This document shows, one piece after another, positions 27,067-40,265 of a stretch of DNA of 64,000 nt. The DNA lies in NCBI GenBank assembly GCA_949318235.1, contig OX439131.1, forward strand, positions 17,725,718-17,789,717. The letters are read 5' to 3'. The stretch comes from Ecdyonurus torrentis. Taxonomy: Eukaryota; Arthropoda; Insecta; Ephemeroptera; Heptageniidae. The notes under the pieces are model-generated. The model saw only the letters and a program-made list of their open reading frames with translations, searched no databases and was not told the DNA's origin. The position numbers and the translations under genes are program-made. Positions within the stretch are counted from its first letter, which is position 1. Every line of letters starts with the position of its first letter.

Positions 27067-27108
<42 letters not shown>
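27067..27108. repeat. (GA)21 microsatellite
   Basis: Next to a moderately G+C-rich block at 27109-27350. Confidence 0.95.
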
Positions 27109-27112
<4 letters not shown>

Positions 27113-27732
27113 CGTGATAAAAATGAACAAATCATTCTTTCCCTCTTTTTCTTTATCTGTCTCAACAGCAGTCAAGCTACCAAAGCTTTACCTTCTTTTT
27201 TATTTTTTTTTTCTGCATATCTCTTTTTCTACAGGCATGACATACAGGGTCTTTACCGGAATTTTCTTTACGTCAAGAAATAAATTCATCTCATCTAAAA
27301 ATAAGAGGGTAAAAAAAGAAACTGTCCCGTACCGTCGCGTATCAGACTTATAACCTCTCTCCCTTTAACTCAAATTTAAATAATAATACTTATTTTAAAA
27401 GGAAACTTATTATTTCAAGTAACAAATTTACATAAATGCAGGTGAATAAGTCTATATTTATGGCTATTTTATTATAACAAGACAGTTTGTAAATTGCTTG
27501 ATTTATTTTTGTGTCCTCTTCGTTTCTACATATTGCTTTATTATCTTTTATCTAAGCAAATAATGTTTTTATGGGGGAACAAAAAACTCTGTTGTAATAA
27601 TATATGTAATGATAACAAGGTTGCTAGGATTACTTTTTTATAGTTGCCTCTTATTTATGTTTAAGTTTAGTTTAAATTCGATATACATATGTGGAAAAGA
27701 AATTGCAATTTAATGATAAAATTTAATAATAA

Positions 27733-27778
27733 GTGTGTGTGTGTGTGTGTGTGGGTGTGTGGGTGTGGGTGTGTGTGT

Positions 27779-27813
<35 letters not shown>
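27733..27813. repeat. (TG)n-(GA)n compound microsatellite
   Basis: An interrupted TG tract (GGGTG variants, 27733-27779) followed by GA (27782-27813). Confidence 0.95.
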
Positions 27814-27814
<1 letters not shown>

Positions 27815-28427
27815 CCACCTTTTTTGTAATGTTGCAGTAGTAGAAAAGTATAGCTTGTTTTTTTTAGAAAATTATACACAAAATATCAAGCACGCTGTTA
27901 ATTATTATTAATTATGCTTCATAAATAAATATTTTGAAGGAATTTCAATAGAAAAAAAAGACTAAAAATTAGGACAAATTATAGTGATATTACTGTTAGC
28001 GATATATATTTATTTACGCATATAAGGTTTAGGAAAATTATTAAAAACAACACTAATATAATTTTTTTTTCTTCTTCTAAATTTCCAACTTTATGATATA
28101 CTGTACAGTATCATGTATATTATATTATTGTTGTTTAATGTATTGTTGATTTATGCATTTTATTACAATAATTTATACTATTTACTGTACAGTGAGTATA
28201 CGATGGTGAAGTGTGAAAAATTGAAATGAGATTTTATTTAGGTTTGAGAGTGGTTAAACACAGTTTAGAGTAACATAAATGATCATTGTAATTTGTGATA
28301 TGAAAGCTACGACGTGGTAAATGACAGATTAAGTTTTGCGTCGCTTCATTGCCAGTTTGCTTGTACTTCTTGCTCGTTAGCATTTCCATCGTATAAGCTT
28401 GCTTCCCTGCCTGCCTGCCCGCCTTAC

Positions 28428-28524
28428 TTGTCAGTCCTCTTGAAAATGAGGTGAATGCTCCAGTCACAAAAGCTCTACCACCACCAGGCTCATTAAAACG
28501 TGAAAAATCATCAAAATAATGAGA
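28428..28524 (-). CDS. Candidate internal exon, unknown product
   Basis: On the minus strand, acceptor 'ttctttataaaattag' (plus 28525 onward) is followed by 97 nt with one long open frame of 32 codons and then a donor ACAA/gtaagg (plus 28422-28428). The peptide starts SHYFDDFSRFNEPGGGRAF and continues VTGAFTSFSRGLT. The segment is richer in G+C than its flanks, and the composition (Gly, Phe, Arg, Ser) is not what A+T-rich noise usually yields. I do not recognise the family and found no partner exon nearby. If the donor is ignored the frame runs on into a GGCAGGCAGG-type repeat, which argues that the splice site, if any, is real. It could still be chance. Confidence 0.3.
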
Positions 28525-29004
28525 CTAATTTTATAAAGAAAACTTAAAATGCAGTACCTTTAATTTTTATTTTATTTTTATAATGTTCACTTGGGTTAAC
28601 TGCATTACAAAAATTATAATGACAGAGAAATAAAAAAATATATAAAAGTGAACAATACAATTTTTTTATCATATAATTTAATTTGCAGGTGACAAATAAA
28701 AATAATATTAATTGATAATTATTATATAATAATAATAATTAGTGGTACAGAGTCTACAGAGTACATGCATTAACTTTTTTTTAATATTCTATTGAAAGCT
28801 TAGAATTATTTTAAAAAAAATTATACGATTTTTTCAGTATCCTCACAACGGTTAACTTGGCTTTATATAAAATCATTGACACACATTTTTTAAACTTAAT
28901 TATTAAAATTAAATATTTGGGTTAATTTTGTTACAGCTTCAGAAATATTAAATTTATGAAAAGGTTTATGAAAAGTTAAGGATAGACTAAGTAAAACTGA
29001 AGAT

Positions 29005-29336
29005 ATCAGCCTGGCCTTCTATAATACCCCTGCATTTAATATTAATAATATTAATGGGTGGAAAGGCCCAAACTGTACAGACAGGCATGTTTTTACCCGT
29101 TATGCGGTGCATGGTTTCCACCATGTAATCTGTCAAATTAAAGAATATCACGAGTGTAATGATAAATGTGTATGTGTATTATGTAGTGGCCTATGTACCA
29201 GGTACCACTTACTTCATTGTCCATCTCGGACCCTATCATTAAGTCAATATGCAAAAATGTAGACCTATATAAATATGTATATAAATATGTATAAGTACAC
29301 CTTGGTGTTTAATAAATAAATAATAAAAATTACTAA
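29005..29336 (+). mobile_element. Possible 3' tail of a non-LTR retroelement (LINE or SINE)
   Basis: A G+C-richer block without open frames ends in taataaataaataataaaa, the short tandem A-rich tail common on LINE/SINE 3' ends. It also has a doubled 12-mer (atataaatatgt) near 29268-29291. No reverse transcriptase is visible and no second copy occurs in the window, so this rests on texture only. Confidence 0.25.
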
Positions 29337-29397
29337 TGCGCGTTTTTCCCCCCACGACTGCTGATGTTTAGAATATCATAGAACTACTTCTTTTGTT

Positions 29398-29399
<2 letters not shown>

Positions 29400-29447
<48 letters not shown>
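29400..29447. repeat. (GA)24 microsatellite
   Basis: Perfect GA repeats. Confidence 0.95.
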
Positions 29448-29450
<3 letters not shown>

Positions 29451-29606
29451 AAATAAACTAAAATTTTAGTCTATTTGTAAAATGAATAGAAATGTTTTAT
29501 TACATCAAAGTTGTACGTGACATAGCTACAGAAATACTAATATTTACTCATCACGTGTCTACACTTTTTTCTTTTGACATCAAGAAAGTGCAGTGAAATA
29601 AAGAGG

Positions 29607-29707
<101 letters not shown>

Positions 29708-29849
29708 TGTGTAAGTTAGTTGTGGAACTTGTGTCGTATTCTTGAGGTATCTTTTGCGAAATACTAAAGCAGGAGATGGAAACCCCCGAGGGAAATTCTC
29801 ACCTCCTTGGAGACTCATCTTAGGAAAGATAGTGGCACAAAACCAAGTT

Positions 29850-32800
29850 TAGGGGAAGTCAGTAGCAACACTGCACAAGAAGTATATATATGCATTTTAA
29901 GCCTTGGCACTAAGCCTTAAGTATCAACCTTATCTCCAAGATGCGAGGAGTAAGTGTTATATGTACCGTACACATTTTGATGTACTTTAAATTTTTGTCT
30001 TCTTTTTGCAACACTATGCACTTAACATAAATCCTACTTTATAGTAAATAAATGTGTACTATTTTTTTAATACGTTTTTTTTTATATATATAATATAATT
30101 TATCATTATTATTTTTTCTTTCTTTTATATATAATATAAATATATAAAATTATATTAAAGTAAACTATTTAATTAACAGTATAAAGAAGAAAGATTAGTT
30201 TGCAAAAGAAAGATATTTATTTTCTTCAAGAAAGAGGGAGAATAATAAGAGAGCGAGAGAGGATTCGGGTAATGTATTTGCAGAGATAACTCCTTACTTT
30301 TACCCTCTCTCTTTTACTTCATACTTAATTGTTTTAAACAGAAATTTAGTAGATTGCCTTTCAAATAAAGATTAGTTAAAAGATCAATAAAAAAGCAACT
30401 TTTATATATCCATGATTAAATGGTATAAGTACTGTGCGTAATCGGAAGAAATTCTTATTGATTTAGTTGACGAACAGTTTATCACAAACGAAAAACGACT
30501 TTATGAAACACAACTTTAATACGCATGAAAAGAATATCTAATGATTACACTTGCTATAAATTATGCTTATTTTTATAGTAGACTTGAAAAAAAAATACAA
30601 TACAGTGCACAATGCTTATTTTTAGGCCAGTGTGGAGAAATTATTCAAATGCTGTGTATTTAATATAAAAATACATTATTATACAAATTTCAGATTATTA
30701 AAATCATGAAAACATACAAAGTCTAAATAAACTTCAATAAAAAGAATAAGGTCATAAACAATGTAAAAATAATATCCACGATACAAGACAAATAAATATC
30801 AATTTGAAAGTTCTGTTTCTTTACTTTGTTACACAACAAAAAAATGTTACACTGCAGACATAATATATGAGATTACTCCATATGAAAATATATAACACAG
30901 AAGAAAGTTAAGTAAAGCATATAAATTGTTATTTGTTTCGGTCACGAAATGCAACAGTAGTAGACAGAGACTTTTGTAAGTATATAAGGATCAAGTGAAC
31001 AACATTGTCTTATTTCTTAGTTTACAATAGTACTCTACACATTTGTAAGCCACACGTTTTGCTGTAACGTAAAGAAGGTATAAAGCCATCAAGTCAGTAA
31101 AGCAATAGTATATAGACCTAGTAGTAAAGTATATAATAGTGACTCTCGTCTTTCGCCGTCGTCGTGTTAGAGAGTAATCTGCTCTTTAGTCCTCAGTCTT
31201 AACATCAAAGCTTACTTAAACCAAAACCACATCACAATCAAAGCCCGTGCTGCCGCTCTCTCCACAGCTCTTTTTGGACCAGAATATCATCTCTCTCTCT
31301 CTCTCTCTCTTGACTTTGGCTATTAGTGATTATAAAACAAACAAATTATAATCTTGAAACTACTCTCTTCTTATATGAAAAGCTTCTTTAAATATATATT
31401 TATAAGTATTAACTTTTTTAATTTTATATAACGAGTTACATTATCATTATATAGTATAAGCCTAGGATGTAAAATAATGTTTGGAAGCTCTCTATTTTTC
31501 CTTCTTAGCCACGTTTTAGCTTTACTCATTTTTAAAACAAATATCAATTTTAAAGATAACATGTATTCTCTCTCTCTCTCTCTCTCTCTCCGCCATTTCA
31601 TCTTACCCTTTGCTATCTTTTCATATTCTCTTACAGAATTTTAAAGCTCATATTGCTCATATTTTGGAAGCAAAATTATCATATGTCAATATCTTTAAAG
31701 ATTGTGCTTTTTTTCCCATTCAATTCTTGATTTTTGTTTATATAATCAAATCAATGATATCTGTTCTGAACATTAAAACATTTTTGTATTATTTTCAAAA
31801 GCTTTTATGACTCTCATTTAATTTGTTAATGGAATATAAGTATAAATATGTTACGTGTGAAATTTATATTTTCTAACTATGTTTTTGACAGAAATGAGAG
31901 TGAGTTCCACTTTATTTTAGAAGTTTCATATCATACTTGATGATTTATAATATGAAAGTAAGTTGATTTATGTAAAGTAACAAATTAAATTATATTTACA
32001 CCGTGTCGTACAAAGAAAATTGTATAATATGTTAAAAGCATTTTATAAACGTAAAATCCTTTTTCATATTAACTTTAATTTTCAAGGTGTAACTTTTAAT
32101 GACTTTATTATTTTTTGTTTTAACTTGTCAAAAAAAAAAAAAAAATCAATATGATATTTTAACTTGTATCAACTGCATTTAAAATATAAAGTAAATAAAA
32201 TAATCATTTTTGTTAAAAACAACAAGTGCAGTATCCAACTGAGAAACATGAAATTCTACTCTATTTTATTTTTCAAAGTTTTAATGACTTGCAAAATATT
32301 GTTTGTTTGTCACGCCACTTTCTATATATATAATTTTATATGATATATAACGTAAAAAAACACTCTATACGAAGCAACAAGGAAGAGATTCTTTCATTCA
32401 ACAATAATCTTACAGGAAACGTAAAATTTGTAATCACAATAATAGTGATATAGATCTATAAAAGTAAAACTTAAACAACACATATAAATTTATTTACGTA
32501 TAAATAACACATTATTAATTAAGTTCTAACAGATTTAATAGTTGATGGAGTATATACACAATTAAGATACACATTGTATGTATATCAGTTTCCTACTTCT
32601 CATGCTTATATAAATTATACAATATGATCTTTATAGTTTTGTATATATATATAATGTCCCCAGGCACCTTGTGGTGTAACATCTCTTCTACTCCTCCTTT
32701 ATACCCTCCTCTACTCTATATAGTAATGAGAGGTCGTCTGTATGAAGTACTTATAGTTACTTACTTACTTACCATCATGGAACTCAAAACTTTAAGAAGA

Positions 32801-33296
32801 TTGCGGGAGCATGATGTTGGTAACTATATGTACAGTATGTACAGTATATAGGTAGCTAGCTATAAGTACTGTACAGTATATAACAAACTCCCTTAACTGA
32901 TAGGTCAAAGTTTAGCCACTAGTGCTATAAACTAACAAGAGTGTGTATTATATATAAATATATATAAGTAAATCTACTGCTATATACTACTTATGTATAA
33001 TATACAAACTTCTGTGCCGTTTTAACACCATAGGGATTTTACTTACTCCTTCATCATATAATAGTAAATAATTTCATTTTGCTATGATTAATCCTTTTTT
33101 TTTAAATGGATACAAAACATTTGTTTAGTAAGATTATTATTTAATAAGAACAAATGGAAAATTTCTATTAGTTATGTATATAAAGCAAAGCAGTCTATAA
33201 GTCGAAGCTGTCAATTTATTTAAAATTTTTTGTTGTTGTAATTTTTATGTTTTGTTGTTGTTTCAAGTTTACGCATCTTTTTTTTTGTAAGTATGG

Positions 33297-33299
<3 letters not shown>
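29850..33299. other. Mostly A+T-rich; one compact dyad
   Basis: 32829-32881 is an imperfect dyad of tacagta/tactgta words around tagctagcta. The block 31140-31290 is G+C-richer without a coding frame. Confidence 0.4.
31567..31590. repeat. (TC)12 microsatellite
   Basis: Short CT tract; another lies at 31291-31310 next to a G+C-richer block (31140-31290). Confidence 0.9.

Positions 33300-33390
<91 letters not shown>
33300..33390. repeat. (GA)45 microsatellite
   Basis: About 91 bp, followed at once by a G+C-rich 90-bp unique block (33391-33480). Confidence 0.97.
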
Positions 33391-33391
<1 letters not shown>

Positions 33392-33642
33392 AAGACGCCT
33401 TGCAGTTCGGCAACTTGTTGTGCTTTATTGTGGAGCGGGTTGCATACCTCCGCGGGGCTTTTGACAGGAAGAAATCAATGTAACCAGTATGCATAGAATA
33501 TTTTTAGTCTTTAGATAAGTAGTAAAAAGGTTGACACTTTATAAAATTGAAATGATTTAGGCAAAAAGAAAAAAAATGTAAAAATATTTTTTGTGTGTGT
33601 GTGTTTCGTAAACTTAATTTCAAATCATTTTTCCAATATTTT

Positions 33643-33658
33643 AGTTTGACGTCAAACT
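33643..33658. promoter_or_regulatory. 16-bp palindrome centred on a CRE
   Basis: AGTTTGACGTCAAACT is a perfect palindrome containing TGACGTCA, the consensus for CREB/ATF dimers. Confidence 0.4.
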
Positions 33659-34655
33659 TTACATCAGAAATATGTTTCAAATATTTACAAAGGCACTCTC
33701 AAAAGATAATTTTTTTTACCTCAATATGGGAATATTTAATAAAAATATATTGCATACTTTTATAAAGTCAGCATATGTGTACAGTAGCTGAAAAATATTT
33801 TACATTTTTATAACGTATAACGTATTCCATATTATGGTGCTGAAATGTAATTTTATTGAGTCCCGAGTGATACAGAATCGCAGACATATATACAGCATTT
33901 CCCTCGACAAAGCCTCGACAAGGGGTATTTTGGGTCTATTTTCACAGACATTTCGACGACAAACACAGACACTTGAAAATCTTTCAAAATTTTTAAAAAA
34001 AATTATACCTGATATCGCAGAAATATCGCAGACACGTTGGGTCAAACACAGATTTTTCCCAGACACGTTTTTTTCTCAGGGTCATAAAATAAGTGACGTC
34101 ATTGTCTGCGAAAAATCTGGGATGTGGGTTTGGAGATAGAAATTTTCTCAAAATAAAAAGAGAGAAAACCGTTGAGACTTAGAAAAATTTTAGCTTGCAG
34201 TCAAGAGACATATTCAGCAGAGTAAAGACGTGTGTTTATATCTGTGGTAATATTAAAATATTTAATAAAGTGCAGTGCCAGCGTGAATTTCGACGCATGG
34301 GATATGAAACAATTAACATCAAATTACGGGAAGTACAAAATTTTCTTTATCTATTACTGTAAGAATCGTGTACTTTGTGTAAAAGTTGTATGTTTTTATT
34401 TTCAGATTTTTGCAGCCGTATCAACTCCGGAGGCTATGCCATACATATGAGACGTAAGCGCCGCACGATGGATTGGGGCTAAAGCGGTGCCAGCGGAGTA
34501 TACATACGTGATATTCGCAGCAAGTATATTTTAAACACGTATTAATTTATTGTATTTAATAAGTCGAATTACTTTATTTTTATATAGATAATAATGTATA
34601 GTAAGTAATATGAAATGTGGCAACAGTGGTACAAGCAACGGAAGCTGAGGAATGT

Positions 34656-34701
34656 GGGGTGCGAGGGGGTGGAGGGTGGATTTTCGAGGGGGTGGGGAGG
34701 G
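34656..34701 (+). other. G-run cluster, potential quadruplex
   Basis: Six runs of three to five G within 46 bases (starting at 34656, 34665, 34674, 34688, 34694 and 34699). One loop is 11 nt; the others are 1-5 nt. It lies directly before the 11-bp array. Confidence 0.5.
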
Positions 34702-34726
34702 AGAGCCGCAATAAAAAAGTGCGCTG

Positions 34727-34803
34727 TGTCTGGGATAAAACAGGGATTTGTCTGCGATAAAACAGGTATTTTTCTGGGGTATGTCGAGGTAAAAAAGGTC
34801 GAA
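34727..34803 (+). repeat. Array of seven 11-bp units
   Basis: Consecutive 11-mers read TGTCTGGGATA, AAACAGGGATT, TGTCTGCGATA, AAACAGGTATT, TTTCTGGGGTA, TGTCGAGGTAA and AAAAGGTCGAA. The first four form two copies of a 22-bp unit differing at two positions. The period is not a multiple of three, so it is not a protein repeat. Confidence 0.65.
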
Positions 34804-35363
34804 ACCTTTTTTTCTGACCGCGGTAGTAAAAAAACTCATTTACATAAAATGTCCCATTTCAGGGATAAATCTGGGATATGTCGAGGCATGCTTGTCGAGG
34901 AAAAAACTGGGTTTTGTCTGCGAATTTTGTTTTACTCGGGGTGTTCTTTTCTCTCCTCTCCTCTCCTATCTTTTTTTTTCTCGTGTTGACTATACTATAA
35001 CAGAAAACAAAAATTTAGTTTATTTATTGCGAGCACTGCAATTTTGAAATAGTTAGAAAATTTGTGTCTATTTCAATTCTATGTTTTTGTCTTTCAAAAA
35101 TAAAAGTAACCTTCATCAAACTAATGGATCTGTATATTTCTATCTATTATTTACACTGTTATACAGAAGTGGATAATAATAATAATCATTTCAACACATT
35201 TTAGAGAAAATGACAGCTCTTTTTCCCCCAAAAAAAATATACAAGATGTGTATACAGTATATTATGTATTATTTGGAGCATTGAAAATTAAGCAAGCAGG
35301 GAATATAGGTATAATGGTTGTGTTTTACACTTTTTTATATTCACTCATTTGCACTTTCCCTCT

Positions 35364-35368
<5 letters not shown>

Positions 35369-35439
<71 letters not shown>
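35369..35439. repeat. (CT)n microsatellite
   Basis: About 71 bp of perfect CT. Confidence 0.97.
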
Positions 35440-35443
<4 letters not shown>

Positions 35444-35590
35444 GAAAGGACGCGTGTCATCAAGGCCATATTCTGATGACGTAGGTGGTTCATTGACCTT
35501 ATTTTTTCTTTTCTTCTTTAGTTCTTTTTACTGCTTGCTTGCTTTCGCTGTGACTTGCTCCTCATATTCAAGTGCACTTGGGGGTGCGAG

Positions 35591-35592
<2 letters not shown>
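35440..35592. promoter_or_regulatory. Island between a CT tract and a GA tract
   Basis: About 150 bp of unique sequence between (CT)n 35369-35439 and (GA)n 35593-35635, which are inverted with respect to each other and could pair. It contains tgatgacgtagg, a CRE-like site. Confidence 0.25.

Positions 35593-35635
<43 letters not shown>
35593..35635. repeat. (AG)n microsatellite
   Basis: About 43 bp, in inverted relation to the CT tract 150 bp upstream. Confidence 0.95.
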
Positions 35636-35637
<2 letters not shown>

Positions 35638-37059
35638 AGGTAAGGCACAATCCCCACAGTTATATCTTGTCTCGGCCTAGTCTCGCCATCATACAAACCC
35701 TTCAGCAATCTCACACTACATCAAAAAAGTAATTTACCATGATATAAGGTTGAAATTACAAATACATTACTCTTACAAATTCAACCATATAGATATTAAA
35801 TTTTCTTTTACAAAAAACTTCTCTCATTAGTGAAAAAAAAAAATCAATATTTTAATTCATTTTAAAATTCTTATGTATGTTTGAATGTATATACTTGTAA
35901 TTTTTATTCATATTTTTGATGAATAAAATATTTCTTCACAAAAACTTTTTTGTTTTCCCTGTAATTATAAAGTTTGTACAATATACATATGTATAAACAA
36001 TTTAACGATAATCACTTAATACAACTGCGTGTTTAACGGTTTGCTGCATATATATAGCAAGTATGAGAAAACGTATAAAAAATTGCAATCTGTAGTACGG
36101 TGGTGCTGTTGGCCTATCGATTTCTTTGTTACTATAATCTTTAAACTGAAATGTATACAATCTGAATCTAAATAAAACCCTCGACTTGGTATATTTGGTA
36201 AACACTATAAATTGCGTGCTATAGCTATTTATTTTAGCACATAAATTGAATACAAATACAAGTTAGAAAATGGATTTTTTCTTCTCTTGATTGAAAATTG
36301 ATCTTTAAAGTGGAACACTATACTTGTGATGGCACAAATTGTATAATCTATTTAGTTTTTATATACTTATATACATATTTATTTGTTATTTTATTTAAAA
36401 AAAAGTGCACCTCATTTTTAGTCCTTACTATTGTACACATTTTTTAACCCCCCCCCCTCCTACTTCGTGCAGCAAAATGAATGAAATGATTGTTTCTATT
36501 TAAAACAATGGCATTTAATAATTTACTGCGCAAAGCAATGATTTTTTTTAATATGTGAATGCATTTAATACATATAAATTTAATTTAAAATCAAGTTTGA
36601 ATGACCAATGAATTTGTCATTTAAAAAATATATATTTTCATATAATTTCTTCCAAGTGCCATTGTATTAAAAAAATATCTTATGCTGTATTATTATTTTA
36701 TTTGATTAAATACACTCTACTTGATCCTGTACTGCAAATGAAGATAACAAATTACATAAGTATTGTTTCCACTTCAACTTTTTTTAAAACTTAAACAAAA
36801 AGTTGAGAGAGAGAGAGAAAGAGAGAAATTTATAATATATAATATGATAAAATAATAAAAGTTTTTGAAGTATTCTTTCTATAGTTAATTTAACTTTGAA
36901 ATTAGTTTTTAATTAAATTTTTTATGCTTATGAATGTACTTATCGACTTTTTTTTTGACATGGTCACGTGAATCTCTCTCTCTTTCTTGATGGTCCTCTT
37001 ATTCTTAGCAGTTTTAGCTTCTCCTCCTTCAACCCCCACAACCACCCTCTTTACTTTTT

Positions 37060-37250
37060 TTTTTCTCTTCGTGTCGACGCCTCAAGTGGGTTATAGAAGC
37101 TTAGACTTTTATAACGCGTGGAGAACTCGAAACAAAGGCCGATGAAACTGCCTCCTAGCTAACACCAACCAACCTCTTGTTTCAATATAAAATTGCTATA
37201 ATACCACCCACACACCTGAGTGACGTCACTAACAACCCTCTTTCTTTACT
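37060..37250. promoter_or_regulatory. GC-richer island with CRE
   Basis: A unique stretch in A+T-rich surroundings containing gtcgacgcctcaag, acgcgtgg, the tandem accaaccaacc and GAGTGACGTCACT (37219-37230). No coding frame recognised. Confidence 0.25.
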
Positions 37251-38560
37251 TTATTATTATTATTATTATTGTGCCATACAATTTTTTTACCACTTGCTTG
37301 CTTTAAAAAATTTCTACCTCTGATTTTCATTATAACTCTTAAATAATTATTTTTATACGCTAAAGAAATAGAGAAAAGTGAACTTTTTTTTTTAACGTTC
37401 TCTCTTTTTTTTTTCCTGTTTTATACAAGTTCAAGACTGTGAAAAATGTCAAAATGCTATTCAATTTAAAAACTACGAGAATTGAAAATAATAAACTGAA
37501 AAATAAAAATATGTGAAATTTTTAATCTGTGCTTGATATATTATATGTATATTATATACATATATATTCCTTATTCATGTGAATTCCTCATGCAAAAATA
37601 AAAACAAATTAGTGTTATATATAATATATAAAGTAAACACACTTGAGAAAATAAAAACTCAGTGTAAAATAGTTTGATGTTGAATTAATATTTTTGTAGT
37701 GTTTAAGATCAGGCCACAACCTAAGGTTTTAAAGGTGAACATTTTGCTAAATGACATTAATTATAAGCACAAATTTTGACGTACTATTAAGATGAATACT
37801 TTTTTGTTCATCTAGACGGGGTTTGGTGCGTAAATTTGTCAACAAAACAGTAAAAAAGCATTTATTTTTTAAATAGATTTACGTAAAAAATAAAAATAAA
37901 TAAAAAATCTTTTTATGACCCATATTTTTACTTGTATAATTTATTTTCAACGATATTTTCTATCTTCATTAAAACATAATGTAATTATAGTAATTATTTT
38001 ACTGTTTCCACACGGTATAAATAGCAAGTTGGCACAAGCTCGTTAATTCCATAATTTCTTACTTCTTTATTTTTACTCAATAAATATATTTCAGTTCTAT
38101 ATAGGATAACAAGTGACGTTTTTCTTCTTCTCTCTAACAACCATCGTTATTTTCTATAATCAATGTTCCAAGCACACTGACCTTACATTACGCATCATTG
38201 CATTATTTTAATATCAGCAAAAATTTAAATATTTTGATATCAAAAGAAAATATATAATAGAATTTCCAATGACAATTTTTCATCTCGTTATAATGAAATA
38301 TGAATCTATAAGTTTTTATAATATTTTTTTTCATTACTATATCTTATAAATAATTTGCAAATTCTGCAAGAAAATTTAGTAATCAAGTTTCTTAATCTTT
38401 ATATTTGAAGAATTAGAACAAGATCAAAGAAAATCAAATTTCCCTTTTTAAAAGTTTATATTTAATACCGTTGAATTAAATGACTTTTAAAAAAATTAGA
38501 TTTTCTTTTTAATACAACTTTTTTTATTGCATGGGTTTTTTATTATTCATGCTTTTGATT

Positions 38561-38731
<171 letters not shown>

Positions 38732-39021
38732 TCTTTTTTCTAACCATATTTGCCTAAAAATTTAAATAAAATTCATAAAAGTGGAATTGATTATAGAGTT
38801 TTTTTAGTAAAATTTAAAAAAAAAAAAAAAAAAGAAAAAGAAGTTTAATTGTTGATATTTTATATTTCTGTTACCTTTTTTTATATACTTTTACCATAAC
38901 GTTGAGTTTTAATTGTAAAACTTAATACTTTATTCAAAACCCAAAATAAAAATGTGGAAACAAATTATTTTTAATCTTAAACAACCACGAGTAATAATAT
39001 ATTTTTGAATTACCCCCTTTT

Positions 39022-39054
<33 letters not shown>

Positions 39055-40016
39055 ACTTGCTTTAACGTTTGAAACTAAAACTTTTCTGTACATGCGTATG
39101 TAGTAAAAATAAAGAGTTAGGTTATATTATGTATAGTTGAAAAACATTTTACTCGTTTTCTAAATGGCTATAACCCTTTTTTAACCATATACATTGCTGG
39201 AGAGTACAACGAAAAACTCTCTATACTGTAGTATACGTGTATATAGTATGGACCCACCTCTATATACCCTTCCTCCCTGTGGCTATGAGTGTGTACGGCT
39301 AATGCGACAGTTTATAAAATTAGCATGGTGGAGTATTATGGTATGTGTCGCTTAATGAAGAGAGGGGTCAACGTATAAAAACACGTGCATGCATCCATTC
39401 TATTTCTCATATATACAGCAGTATAAATATATATGCCGCAGGGATACTTAACATTTTAAAATACACGATACAAGCTTAATATTAAAAACCATGAATATGA
39501 TAGGGTTTTCACCTTTAGTTTTATAAGTGTGTGTATAGTCACTTAAAAATAATATTAAATGTTTAAGGTTACATTTATTAGTTACATTAATGTAAATGTG
39601 ACAATGAAAGTTTCTTTTAAAATATATATCTCACAATCTATAAAAATATACAAAAATAAAAGCTAAAATTATGAAAATTTGCGTACCAGGATATCATATA
39701 CAATTAGTTTTAATTAAATATAACATGCATATCTAGTTCTGATTTCTAATTATGATACGATATCATTCTTAAGTTTTCAGATTACGGTAATGAAACCTGC
39801 GTTTGAAGTGCAATGTGGTATACATAATTATGTTAACTTTATTTGATATCCTATGCGGTATGCATATAAAAGCTCAAAAAAGGAGAAGAAAGGTTCAAAT
39901 GTGGATATATAGTCCAAGTCTACCACACCATTCATAATTATAATTACATACATATTGCAAGCTGTGTACTGAAAGCAATGAGGAAGACTAAGCAAATTTA
40001 GGGGGTAATTTTATTT

Positions 40017-40259
40017 CATATTCTAAAAGCGAGAACATCTGAATCGATAGATATGTGAAATTCTAATTTTTGAGTTCATTATATTGTAATTAATTTTTTA
40101 AAGTCACGAAATGACATCGGAGAGGGGAGGGGGGCAACTTTTTTCTATGCCCATTTGCATTTTTAGATTTTCAAAAATTAATTAAAAATACTTAATGAAC
40201 TCAGAAATGAGACATTCACATATCAATCGATTTAGGAAACTGTTCTCTCTTATAATATG
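40017..40259. mobile_element. Inverted-repeat element, decayed
   Basis: The left arm (40017-40101) and right arm (40174-40259) are reverse complements at roughly three quarters of positions, sharing gatatgtgaa, gagttcatta and taattaattttt. The centre holds a G-rich patch (cggagaggggaggggggc). No open frame. Confidence 0.55.
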
Positions 40260-40265
40260 CAATAA

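Larger units (their letters stand above)
24563..28427. other. Non-coding with GA tracts and a G+C-richer block
   Basis: The block 27109-27350 has an acceptor-like 'tctttttctacag' (27222-27234) followed by a 38-codon open frame without any recognised domain. Not called as an exon. Confidence 0.45.
33830..34960. mobile_element. Fold-back-like region made of degenerate 11-bp units
   Basis: The left part (33902-34065) repeats the words CCTCGACA, CGCAGACA, CACAGACA and CCCAGACA at 10-11 bp steps. The right part (34727-34922) repeats their reverse complements TGTCGAGG, TGTCTGCG and TGTCTGGG at 11 and 22 bp steps, in the mirrored order. One pair of forward units (34103-34124) lies at the inner edge of the left part. 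The centre (34150-34650) is ordinary sequence without a recognised transposase. Inverted arms built of short tandem subrepeats resemble fold-back elements such as Drosophila FB, but homology is not claimed. Confidence 0.45.

Noticed and set aside
27235..27353. Frame after a good acceptor-like site
   Set aside because: Only 38 codons, no recognised domain, no partner exon; pyrimidine-rich AG sites are common here.
33834..34139. Open frame of about 100 codons with pieces resembling those encoded at 34615-34989
   Set aside because: The similarity follows from the underlying 11- and 22-bp DNA units, whose period shifts the reading frame, so protein-level selection is unlikely.
34232..34450. Open frames with an apparent splice acceptor (tttttattttcag)
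   Set aside because: Several frames are open in part, none matches a known family, and the segment lies inside the fold-back-like region.
38016..38024. Consensus TATA box (TATAAATAG)
   Set aside because: Expected often by chance at this A+T content; no downstream exon or other promoter element.
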